This document shows positions 44,767 through 52,444 of a stretch of 64,000 bases of DNA, piece after piece. The translations under genes and the position numbers were made by a program. The notes beneath the pieces were generated by a model. The model saw only the letters and a program-made list of their open reading frames with translations, searched no databases and had not been told where the DNA came from. Location of the stretch: positions 369,070-433,069 of the forward strand of contig NZ_FLQT01000003.1 of the NCBI RefSeq assembly GCF_900088125.1, in the 5' to 3' direction. This DNA comes from Peptoniphilus pacaensis (lineage in GTDB: Bacteria; Bacillota; Clostridia; Tissierellales; Peptoniphilaceae). Numbering within the stretch: the first letter of the stretch is position 1; the number at the start of each line of letters is the position of its first letter.

Positions 44767-46479
44767 TTATATCACCTCGATTTCTTTAGATTCTGTATAT
44801 ACATCCCACATTTTTTTGTATCTCCCATTTAACTCTAGTAATTGTTTATGAGTGCCTTCTTCAATTACTTCTCCATTATCCACCACAATTATTTTATTTG
44901 CATTTACAATTGTAGATAACCTGTGAGCTACCATAATCACTGTTTTATCTTTAATTAACTTATCAATAGACTGTTGAATAACTGATTCATTGTCAGGATC
45001 AGAATATGCTGTTGCTTCATCAAGTAGTACAATAGGACTATTCTTTAAAAAACACCTAGCTATTGCAATTCTTTGCTTTTCTCCTCCAGAAAGATTTGCT
45101 CCTCCCTTTCCTACAATAGTTTCATATCCATTTGGTAGGCTCTTTATAAAATTATAGCAACTCGCTTTTTCACAAGCCTCTTTAATTTCATCCATACTCG
45201 CATCTTCCTTCGCCATCTTTAAATTTTCTAATATTGTTTTATTAAAAAGAAAGTTTTCTTGCGACACATAGCTAACAAGCTCCATATTCTGTTTTAAAGG
45301 CAATTCGTTCAAATTTGTTTTTCCAATTAAAATTTCTCCATTAGAAACATTCCAAAATCCTGCGATTAGTTTTGTAATAGTAGACTTTCCACTACCTGAA
45401 TTTCCAACGATTGCAGTTAACTCATTTTCATTTGCTTTAAACGAAATATTATTTAATACATTCTTTGACTCTTCATATGCAAATGTAACATCTTTAAACT
45501 CTACATCATAAGATTTTATATCTCTTACTTCTTCTCCTCTTTTTAAGTTAGGAATTTCCATTATTTTTTTTATTTCTTCAAATACAACTTTTATATTTGC
45601 TATTGTTTCCATATGACTCATAGCTTTTATTAATGGTTTATATGAAGCATATGATAGCAATATACACGTGATAAGAGTCCCTACTTCAACACTACCCTTC
45701 ATAAAGAAATACAAGGAAGCTGGTAAAACGAATACCATAGTTGACGGGATAGTTTCCATAGTTGCTGTCATTGAAAAACAAACACTCAAATACCAATCAA
45801 GCATTGCGTTCTTATTCTCTTCAACAGTCTTTCTAAATTTCCCAAATGATGATGCTGATTTATTAAATGCTTTTATAACTTTAATACCATTTACATATTC
45901 AACCATTGTCGTATTCATAGCTTTAGCTGCTTCTTGGTATCTTTTAGATTTTTCTTCATAACCTCGCATCATTAACATTGAGAACAATAATCCCAATGGA
46001 ATTGTAAGTAAATTTGCAATTCCTATTCTCCAGTCCATTATAAAAATTGTTATGATCAATACTATAGGAATGAATATATTAGCAATAACTTCTGGAATCA
46101 CATGAGCAATCGGTTTTTCCATTTTATCAAGTGTTTCCACCATAAATTGAGACCACTGTCCGCTGCTTTTTCTTTCAACTTCTCCCATAGAAATTTTACT
46201 TAATTTGTCAGCTAATAACTTTCTTTTATCTTCAATAATCCTGTAGGCAAGATTATGAGAAATAATAGTAGATATTTCATGAAATAATATACTTGCCAAA
46301 AATCCCAAAAATACAGCAAAAATATATGGATAATAATTATTTAAATTTGTATTTTTTGCAACCAAGTTATTAATAATGGCTGCTACAGAAAAATAAGGTA
46401 TTACACCAAATCCTACTCCTATTATCGCAATGAATACAGCTGCGAAAATCTTGCTTTTATGTCCCTTTAAGATATCCAT
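44767..46479 (-). CDS. Exporter-fold ABC transporter, membrane and ATPase domains fused (first subunit)
   Basis: 570 residues. The membrane domain spans about residues 1-310. The ATPase has GNSGSGKSTITKL, the signature LSGGEKQRIAIARCFL, VLLDEATAYSDPDNE and the H-loop AHRLST. Its stop lies one base before the partner gene's start. It follows the fused EcfA gene by three bases, so the whole set is one operon. Confidence 0.88.
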   Translation of the reverse strand: MDILKGHKSKIFAAVFIAIIGVGFGVIPYFSVAAIINNLVAKNTNLNNYYPYIFAVFLGFLASILFHEISTIISHNLAYRIIEDKRKLLADKLSKISMGEVERKSSGQWSQFMVETLDKMEKPIAHVIPEVIANIFIPIVLIITIFIMDWRIGIANLLTIPLGLLFSMLMMRGYEEKSKRYQEAAKAMNTTMVEYVNGIKVIKAFNKSASSFGKFRKTVEENKNAMLDWYLSVCFSMTATMETIPSTMVFVLPASLYFFMKGSVEVGTLITCILLSYASYKPLIKAMSHMETIANIKVVFEEIKKIMEIPNLKRGEEVRDIKSYDVEFKDVTFAYEESKNVLNNISFKANENELTAIVGNSGSGKSTITKLIAGFWNVSNGEILIGKTNLNELPLKQNMELVSYVSQENFLFNKTILENLKMAKEDASMDEIKEACEKASCYNFIKSLPNGYETIVGKGGANLSGGEKQRIAIARCFLKNSPIVLLDEATAYSDPDNESVIQQSIDKLIKDKTVIMVAHRLSTIVNANKIIVVDNGEVIEEGTHKQLLELNGRYKKMWDVYTESKEIEVI

Positions 46480-46482
46480 CTT

Positions 46483-47898
46483 TTACCTTCTTTCATAAAA
46501 TCTTTTTATTCTGCCATCGCAAATCTCCAATAATTTATTACATGTACTATCAATCAATTCATTATCATGCGTAACAATAAATATAATTTTATTATTTGAA
46601 AATTCTTTAATGACTTTGCTTATTTCGAGCATATTTGTATAATCAAGTCCACTCGTTGGTTCGTCCAAAATAATAATTTCTCTATCCATTAACATCCCCA
46701 ATGCTACAGAAAGTCTCTGCATTTGACCTCCTGATAAGCACATAGGATGACGATTATCTAATTTTTTAAGATCTAATTTTTCTAGAATATTATCTATTTG
46801 CTTTTCATCTATTTTAGAATCAAATAAACTAAATTCATCTCTTACAGATTCAGAAAAAAACTGATGAATTACATCTTGCATAACCATATAACAAAGTTTT
46901 CTTCGTTTTTTATATTTTATGGGACTTCCTTTATAGCTTATTTCCCCTTCGTTTTCTTTCAACAGTCCACATAAAATTCTCATTAATGTTGTTTTCCCTT
47001 GACCATTTTTACCTGTTATTGCAATAATATCTCCCTTGTTTCCAGAAATATTTATCTTATCTAAAATTTTTTGTTTCTTATTTTCATATTCTAAATTTGA
47101 AACTACAAAGTCATCAGATTCACAAAATGTGACAGGATTTGCAAAATCATCATTTTTCTTTCTTACAAAAGTTCTAAGCCCTAGTTTCTTTCGTGATTCG
47201 TTACTAATCGAAGAAAATTCCACATTTGAAAAAACATATTTTATTTTTCCGTCTTGTAAATAAATAGCTCTATCAATTAAATCCATTAAATAATAGAGTC
47301 TATGTTCAGAAATAATAATTGTCTTACCCTGAGCTTTAAGATTTATAAGCATCTCTCTTATTCTTTCAATGCCATACTCATCAATGTTTGCAGAGGGTTC
47401 ATCAAACACATATACATCTGGATTGGTAGCATAAATAGATGCAATAGCAAGTAATTGCTTTTCTCCACCTGACATCATAAAAACATTTCTGTTTTTTAAT
47501 CTTTCAATTCCCAAATCACGTACCACTTTAAAAACTTGTCTTTTTATTTTATCAGGGTTTTCACCTAAATTTTCTAATCCAAATGTTAGTTCACTATCTG
47601 AATCTAAATTAAAAAACTGTGTTTTGGGGTTTTGAAAAATTGTTCCCACTTTTTCAGAAATTTCATATATCTTCATTTGTTTTGTGTTTATCCCATTTAT
47701 AAAAATATTTCCTAATAAATTTCCCTCTAAAAAATGAGGAATCAATCCATTGATTAATTTTGTTATAGTTGTTTTCCCAGAACCAGATTTCCCGCATAAT
47801 AAGATAACTTCTCCTTGATTAATCTTTATTGAAATTTTCTTTAACTGATCTTCTAAGCTCCTCTTATAGGAATATGAAGCTTCATTTATACTAATCAT
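46483..47898 (-). CDS. Fused double ATPase of an ECF transporter (EcfA1-EcfA2 type)
   Basis: 471 residues with two ABC domains. The first has GKSGSGKTT and signature MSGGEKQLLAIAS; the second, from about residue 260, has GKNGQGKTT, signature LSGGQMQRLSVAL and LDEPTSGLD. Both signature and Walker motifs are intact. It should power the EcfT/S-component pair encoded just upstream. A single fused protein replaces the usual two EcfA chains. Confidence 0.88.
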   Translation of the reverse strand: MISINEASYSYKRSLEDQLKKISIKINQGEVILLCGKSGSGKTTITKLINGLIPHFLEGNLLGNIFINGINTKQMKIYEISEKVGTIFQNPKTQFFNLDSDSELTFGLENLGENPDKIKRQVFKVVRDLGIERLKNRNVFMMSGGEKQLLAIASIYATNPDVYVFDEPSANIDEYGIERIREMLINLKAQGKTIIISEHRLYYLMDLIDRAIYLQDGKIKYVFSNVEFSSISNESRKKLGLRTFVRKKNDDFANPVTFCESDDFVVSNLEYENKKQKILDKINISGNKGDIIAITGKNGQGKTTLMRILCGLLKENEGEISYKGSPIKYKKRRKLCYMVMQDVIHQFFSESVRDEFSLFDSKIDEKQIDNILEKLDLKKLDNRHPMCLSGGQMQRLSVALGMLMDREIIILDEPTSGLDYTNMLEISKVIKEFSNNKIIFIVTHDNELIDSTCNKLLEICDGRIKRFYERR

Positions 47899-47910
47899 GT
47901 TTTGTACCTC

Positions 47911-48597
47911 TTATAAAAATAACTTGAACTTTACATTAAAGAACATCAGAATGCATAATAGAATAATTACTATATCCCAAATATTAAATCCTGCATCATC
48001 CATAAAAGTCTTTCTTGCAGGATTTTCTATCCCTCTTACTGTAATAGCCTGAGCTAATTCATCTGCGGTATTAGAAGCTGTAACTATTAATGATATTAGT
48101 CCTAATTGTATCTTTTTAAATCCAGTCACACCTCTTATTTTTATTGCATCTGAGATTAATATTTTTTCTTCTCTTAAAGATGGAAAATATCTGATGCTTA
48201 TTGCCAAAGAAATAATCAGGCTTTTTGGAAAATGCATCATTTTTAGGGCATACATAATATTTCGTATAGGATTAGTTTTTATAAGAATTTGACCAACTAA
48301 AAAAATCGGTATTAACTTAGGAGCATGAATCACCAATAATCCAAAATGTGCTGAGATGACATCTGGTAGAATCGGCAAAACAAAATATTTCAATCCCTGT
48401 AATAATACAAATATAGATAATGCCTTTAAAGATATTTTAACAAGTCCCATAAATAACGCTATAATAGCAACCATTAAAAGAATAAAAACATCTAATTTTA
48501 AGCTATTATTTGCAAAGCTAATAATACTAACTGAAATCAAAAAAATGATTTCAGTTAGTGGATTTAGCTTTATAATGCCTCTTACAATACCCTCCAT
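47911..48597 (-). CDS. ECF transporter transmembrane coupling protein (EcfT)
   Basis: 228 residues with about five membrane helices. The coupling segment ALKMMHFPKSLIISLAISIRYFPSL and the later DAIKIRGV match EcfT proteins, whose Ala-Arg-Gly-type motifs dock into the ATPases. It lies directly after the S component gene, which ends one base upstream. Confidence 0.85.
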   Translation of the reverse strand: MEGIVRGIIKLNPLTEIIFLISVSIISFANNSLKLDVFILLMVAIIALFMGLVKISLKALSIFVLLQGLKYFVLPILPDVISAHFGLLVIHAPKLIPIFLVGQILIKTNPIRNIMYALKMMHFPKSLIISLAISIRYFPSLREEKILISDAIKIRGVTGFKKIQLGLISLIVTASNTADELAQAITVRGIENPARKTFMDDAGFNIWDIVIILLCILMFFNVKFKLFL

Positions 48598-49191
48598 TTA
48601 CATAATTCCAGCTTTCTCAAAACGTTTTTTGAACATTGCTTTACCTATATATGCACCAATGACTCCTCCAATAAATGCAGTAATGATCATCCCGATAAGT
48701 GTTGGAATTGAAATTAAAGTTTGTAATTTATTTACATATTCTGGACTCATTCCCATTTTAATAATAGATTTCATATAAGATTCTTGGAACAACCACATAG
48801 GCAATGGTGAGCCAATCAACCCAATGCAAATCAATCCTGAAGATACTATTACGCTTTTTTGACTTTTATATCCCAAAATTTTTCTAGTAATTTCTGCTAA
48901 AACTCCTGCAATAACGCAAGTTATGACAATTGTAAAAGTGCATTCTCCTATAGCAAAATATATAATCCCTGTAATTGCTATCAAAAGTAAAGCCGTTCCT
49001 GGTTTTGGCACCTTAGAGACCAATAACATGTAAATAAAATTACATATTATGCCTGTCATTGCTGGCCATAATAACCAAAGTATCGGAGAAAACACAGGAA
49101 TAAACATTACCGCCATTGATAACGCCATGTATATCACCGAAAAAATACCGATGTTAACTAAATCTTTTGTTTTTAATTTTCTTTCATTCAT
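48598..49191 (-). CDS. MptD-family putative ECF transporter S component
   Basis: 197 residues from ATG at 49191, with GGAGGTATTCAA directly upstream; the longer frame from 49254 has no site. Six hydrophobic segments, starting SVIYMALSMAVMFIPVFSP. The family (Trep_Strep / MptD) has no established ligand that I know of. First gene of the ECF/exporter locus, after a terminator-like hairpin that separates it from tetR. Confidence 0.8.
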   Translation of the reverse strand: MNERKLKTKDLVNIGIFSVIYMALSMAVMFIPVFSPILWLLWPAMTGIICNFIYMLLVSKVPKPGTALLLIAITGIIYFAIGECTFTIVITCVIAGVLAEITRKILGYKSQKSVIVSSGLICIGLIGSPLPMWLFQESYMKSIIKMGMSPEYVNKLQTLISIPTLIGMIITAFIGGVIGAYIGKAMFKKRFEKAGIM

Positions 49192-49256
49192 TTGAATACC
49201 TCCATTTTTCTTTAGTGAAAATTTTTTAACTTTGTTTACTTTCCTTAAAAACACAG

Positions 49257-49279
49257 AAAATCGGGATTAACCCGATTTT
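49257..49279 (-). terminator. Hairpin between tetR and the ECF genes
   Basis: AAAATCGGG pairs with CCCGATTTT over a 5-base loop. It can terminate or attenuate read-through from tetR into the ECF operon. Confidence 0.6.
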
Positions 49280-49314
49280 CATAATTTATATTTAATTATT
49301 TTCTTTTTATGTTT

Positions 49315-49941
49315 TCATCTCATAATCCTCTCCCATCCAAAATTCATTGCAGCTTCCATCATATCAATAAGATTCAAAGCATTATGATAAGAATACTGGT
49401 GCGTGATTATCTCAAATAACGGAGTACAAGCCATTGTATAAAGTATATGTAGTTCATTATCGCCTAAATCATTTACTGGAATCTTTTTCTCTTTAAGAGC
49501 TACTATCAATTTCTTTGCGCCTTGAACTTCAAGATTCACTAAATCATGACGAATTGATTCAAATTCTGTGCCTTGAGAGCAATTAAATAGAAGATTAAAC
49601 ACAGAACCATTTTTGTAAATAAACCTTAACAATTCTTCATTGCTATTATCAGATTTCTTTTCAAAGCATTCTCTTCCATTTAACTTTATTTCCTCTATAG
49701 CTTGATTGGTTAACTCTTTATTTCTTTTGTACAGGTGATCTAATGTGGGAATCACAATAGCCCTAAAAATATCCTCTTTAGATTTAAAATGTTTATATAT
49801 TGCACCAGGAGTAACTCCTGCATTTTTAGCAATAACTCGCACAGAAGCCCGCTCAAAGCCATGCTCTTTAAATTCGTTACTCGCACTTTGCAATATTCTT
49901 TTAATTGTAACTTCTTTATTTCTCACAAATACACGCTCCAT
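49315..49941 (-). CDS. TetR/AcrR family regulator
   Basis: 208 residues. The N-terminal helix-turn-helix (SVRVIAKNAGVTPGAIYKHFKSKEDIF in part, residues 28-55) is typical; the C-terminal ligand domain is variable. It is the first gene upstream of the ECF/ABC/MATE locus on the same strand and probably represses itself and that locus. An inverted repeat overlaps its promoter. Confidence 0.88.
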   Translation of the reverse strand: MERVFVRNKEVTIKRILQSASNEFKEHGFERASVRVIAKNAGVTPGAIYKHFKSKEDIFRAIVIPTLDHLYKRNKELTNQAIEEIKLNGRECFEKKSDNSNEELLRFIYKNGSVFNLLFNCSQGTEFESIRHDLVNLEVQGAKKLIVALKEKKIPVNDLGDNELHILYTMACTPLFEIITHQYSYHNALNLIDMMEAAMNFGWERIMR

Positions 49942-49963
49942 TTAAGATAACACCGTTTACTAT

Positions 49964-49992
49964 AAGTTAGCATACTCTAACCGAAAAGTCAA
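49964..49992 (-). promoter_or_regulatory. tetR promoter with overlapping operator-like inverted repeat
   Basis: TTGACT and TAACTT on the minus strand are 17 bp apart, with an extended TG before the -10. GTTAG-6-CTAAC (49966-49981) covers the -10 and part of the spacer, a position suited to autorepression by the TetR-type protein. Confidence 0.6.
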
Positions 49993-50055
49993 GTTTAAGT
50001 GACTTGTCCCATCAAGTATGGTACAATCTAATTATAAATTTAAAATTTGCTTAAT

Positions 50056-50111
50056 GCTTGCTGCCCTAATCATTCTTTTGTAGCAAGCACAGTAAGTGTA
50101 CGGACACTTAC
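50056..50111. other. Inverted repeats of a probable oriT region, module 1
   Basis: GCTTGCT/AGCAAGC (50056-50062 with 50082-50088) and GTAAGTGT/ACACTTAC (50092-50099 with 50104-50111) lie upstream of mobC, where transfer origins of mobilizable elements usually sit. Confidence 0.5.
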
Positions 50112-50122
50112 GGAAAATTGAC

Positions 50123-50155
50123 GAAGCAGCCCCTTGGGATCTGCTTCTTTTTTTT
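50123..50155 (+). terminator. Terminator upstream of mobC
   Basis: GAAGCAG pairs with CTGCTTC and is followed by eight T. Confidence 0.75.
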
Positions 50156-50167
50156 ATCAATTTTTAG

Positions 50168-50198
50168 CTTGTTAGGGAGAACCCTAAGACCCCGAAAT
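50168..50198 (+). other. Conserved oriT-like 31-nt motif, module 1
   Basis: CTTGTT..GGAG..CCC..AA..CC..CGAAAT; 23 of 31 bases match the motif at 51976-52006 in the same position before the second mobC. It is a candidate nic region for the paired relaxase. Confidence 0.5.
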
Positions 50199-50220
50199 AC
50201 ACTCAAAGGAGGAACTAACT

Positions 50221-50577
50221 ATGGCAAATAGAATAAGAAACGAAAGGCTTGAAATTAAACTAACTGAAGAAGAAAAGGCTCTTTTTAAAGAGAAAAAAAG
50301 ACTTGCGAAGTGTAGAAGCATGAGCCATTTCATCCGCAAATGCATTTTGGAAAAGGAAATTTATCAAGTGGATTTAGAGCCTTTCAGAGATTTACAAGGC
50401 TTACTTTCTAATGCAACAAACAACATCAATCAGATTGCAAAGCGAGTAAATTCGACAGGTGTAATCTACAAAGAGGACATCGATGATATAAAAAAAGAGA
50501 TTGAACATTTCTCAAAAGAGCTGTGGCAAATTCATTCACTACTTCTGACAAGAACATCTGAAACGGAAGGTGAATAA
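50221..50577 (+). CDS. MobC-family mobilization protein, module 1
   Basis: 118 residues. The family pattern is visible: a ribbon-helix-helix start (RLEIKLTEEEKALFKEKKRL) and the block NATNNINQIAKRVNSTG. MobC proteins help the relaxase open DNA at oriT. AAAGGAGGAACTAACT precedes ATG. It lies 2 bp before the relaxase gene. Confidence 0.88.
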   Translation: MANRIRNERLEIKLTEEEKALFKEKKRLAKCRSMSHFIRKCILEKEIYQVDLEPFRDLQGLLSNATNNINQIAKRVNSTGVIYKEDIDDIKKEIEHFSKELWQIHSLLLTRTSETEGE

Positions 50578-50579
50578 TA

Positions 50580-51623
50580 ATGGCTATTACAAAAATACAC
50601 CCAATTAAATCGACTCTTAATCTTGCTATTGACTACTTTGTAAATGGAGATAAAACAGACGAGCAGCTTTTAGTAAGCACTCATAAATGCCACGAAGCAA
50701 CTGCTCACACTCAGTTTTTAAGGACACGAAATGACGCAGGAACAAAAGGAACCGTTCTTGCAAGACATCTCATTCAATCATTTTTACCGGGAGAAACAAG
50801 CCCTGAATTGGCTCACCAGATTGGTATGGAGCTGTGTAAAAAGATACTCAAAGATGAGCACGAATTTGTCTTATCTACTCACGTAGATAAGGGGCATATC
50901 CACAATCACATCATCTTCAATAATGTAAATATGGTAACAGGTAGGTGCTACCAGTCTAACAAGAAAAGCTACCACCAAATCCGTTATCAGAGTGATAAAC
51001 TCAGCAAAGAAAATAGCCTATCTGTCATTGACGAGTTTTACGAAAGCTATAAGAAAAAATATAAGATTAACGGTAAATCTTGGTATGAGAATGAACAGGC
51101 AAAGCGTGGTACTTCTTGGAAAAGTAGACTTCAATTTGACATTGATAGAATAATAAAACAGTCAAAGGACTGGGACGAATTTTTAAAGAAGATGGCGGAT
51201 CTTGGCTATGAAATCAAATACGGTAAGCACATTGCTTTTAAGCCAAAAGATAAGTCGAGATTTACAAGGGCTAAAACAATCGGAGAAGATTATACCGAAG
51301 AAAGATTAAAAGAACGAATTGCAGAAAGAGAGTTTATCAAGACTCCTGCCGTCAAAAAACGCATCGGCAATGTTATTGACATGAACACCAATGCAAAGGT
51401 AAAGGAAAGCAAAGGCTACGAATATTGGGCAACCAAACATAACCTTCATACAATGGCTGACTCTGTTATTTATATCAGAGAACATGGCATTAAATCCGTT
51501 AAACAGCTTGACGAGTATATTCAAAAAGCAGCCGATGAAAGGCAAAATATACAAGAGAAAATCAAAACTATTGATAAGGAAATGCAGAAGCTTTCCACCA
51601 CTATGGAGCAAGTTCATATTTAA
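50580..51623 (+). CDS. MobP-type relaxase, C-terminally truncated (module 1)
   Basis: 347 residues. The metal-binding motif HVDKGHIHNH (101-110) and the early catalytic Tyr candidate in IDYFVNG are present, so the nicking domain is whole. The frame ends at MEQVHI inside the coiled C-terminal region, much shorter than the 567-residue relaxase of module 2. Its last base is shared with the start of a methyltransferase-like fragment. Recombination probably replaced the true 3' end. The nicking function could survive. Confidence 0.82.
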   Translation: MAITKIHPIKSTLNLAIDYFVNGDKTDEQLLVSTHKCHEATAHTQFLRTRNDAGTKGTVLARHLIQSFLPGETSPELAHQIGMELCKKILKDEHEFVLSTHVDKGHIHNHIIFNNVNMVTGRCYQSNKKSYHQIRYQSDKLSKENSLSVIDEFYESYKKKYKINGKSWYENEQAKRGTSWKSRLQFDIDRIIKQSKDWDEFLKKMADLGYEIKYGKHIAFKPKDKSRFTRAKTIGEDYTEERLKERIAEREFIKTPAVKKRIGNVIDMNTNAKVKESKGYEYWATKHNLHTMADSVIYIREHGIKSVKQLDEYIQKAADERQNIQEKIKTIDKEMQKLSTTMEQVHI

Positions 51624-51817
51624 TGCTATATCCTAAAGAAGAACTACAAAAACAAATAGAAAAAGATAACGAGATCACATTTAAAATTTGGGATATCTTA
51701 AAAAATATTGACGGTACTAATATTGAAGATGAAGGACGAATTTATGGAGGAGGATTAAGGAAAATAGAACCTAAAGAATTAACAAAAGTTATATGCCCGG
51801 ATATTTTAAATCTTTAA
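51623..51817 (+). pseudogene. C-terminal fragment of a DNA methyltransferase-like protein
   Basis: 64 codons. The segment GRIYGGGLRKIEPKELTKV resembles the C-terminal end of Eco57I-type N6-adenine methyltransferases, which often finish with a GGGLxKxEPKEL block. None of the catalytic NPPY region is present. It starts at the last base of the relaxase stop codon, which looks like a deletion junction between the relaxase and a former restriction-modification gene. Confidence 0.55.
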
Positions 51818-51830
51818 TTCTTAGACTAAT

Positions 51831-51880
51831 AATAGTCATTGTCAGCGATATGTTTTCGTTAAGGCAATGACTATTATTTT
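51831..51880 (+). terminator. Intrinsic terminator after module 1
   Basis: AATAGTCATTG pairs perfectly with CAATGACTATT (51865-51875) and is followed by ATTTTTC. Confidence 0.75.
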
Positions 51881-51938
51881 TCATTTGATATAATAGAAGT
51901 ATCTAAATTCACCTTTTTTCTGTCATAGCAAGCGAGTA

Positions 51939-52041
51939 CCTTGGATATCCATTTTGAAAAAATAAATCTCCAAGGCTTGTTGAGGAGTTCCCCAAACCCT
52001 CGAAATAAATTTTGGATTTTCAAAATTTACGGGATAATCCC
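51939..52041. other. Probable oriT region with conserved motif, module 2
   Basis: Inverted repeats CCTTGGA/TCCAAGG (51939-51945, 51969-51975), AAATTTTG/CAAAATTT (52007-52014, 52021-52028) and GGGAT-A-ATCCC (52031-52041) surround the 31-nt motif at 51976-52006. That motif matches module 1. The region lies directly before the second mobC. Confidence 0.55.
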
Positions 52042-52081
52042 AAACCCTTATTAAACTATTTTTATGAAAGGAATTTAAGCT

Positions 52082-52441
52082 ATGAGTGAAAAAAGATACC
52101 GAGATCAGCAGATGCTTTTAAGATTTACTTCTGAAGAAAAAGAATTCTTCGAAACCCTTTTTGAAAAAAGTCGATTTACTAATCGCAATGATTTTATTAT
52201 CCACCTACTCCGCCATCGTAAAATAATTAACGTCCGACTAAATGACGGTCAGCTAAATGCTATGCACGTTTCTCTCTCCCAGATTGGAAATAATATAAAT
52301 CAAATTGCTCGAAGAATAAATTCTACCAATTCAATTTACCAAGAAGACATTAATGATATTTTAGAAATTAAAAACCAACTGGAAGATATTCGTACTAATC
52401 TTCACATGCTATGCAAGACTTTTAGTGTTCAGAGGGCATAA
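52082..52441 (+). CDS. MobC-family mobilization protein, module 2
   Basis: 119 residues. Ribbon-helix-helix-like start (LLRFTSEEKEFFETLFEKSRF) and the block SQIGNNINQIARRINSTN, shared in form with module 1 but clearly diverged. GAAAGGAATTTAAGCT lies before the ATG. It is 3 bp before the full-length relaxase. Confidence 0.87.
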   Translation: MSEKRYRDQQMLLRFTSEEKEFFETLFEKSRFTNRNDFIIHLLRHRKIINVRLNDGQLNAMHVSLSQIGNNINQIARRINSTNSIYQEDINDILEIKNQLEDIRTNLHMLCKTFSVQRA

Positions 52442-52444
52442 GTT

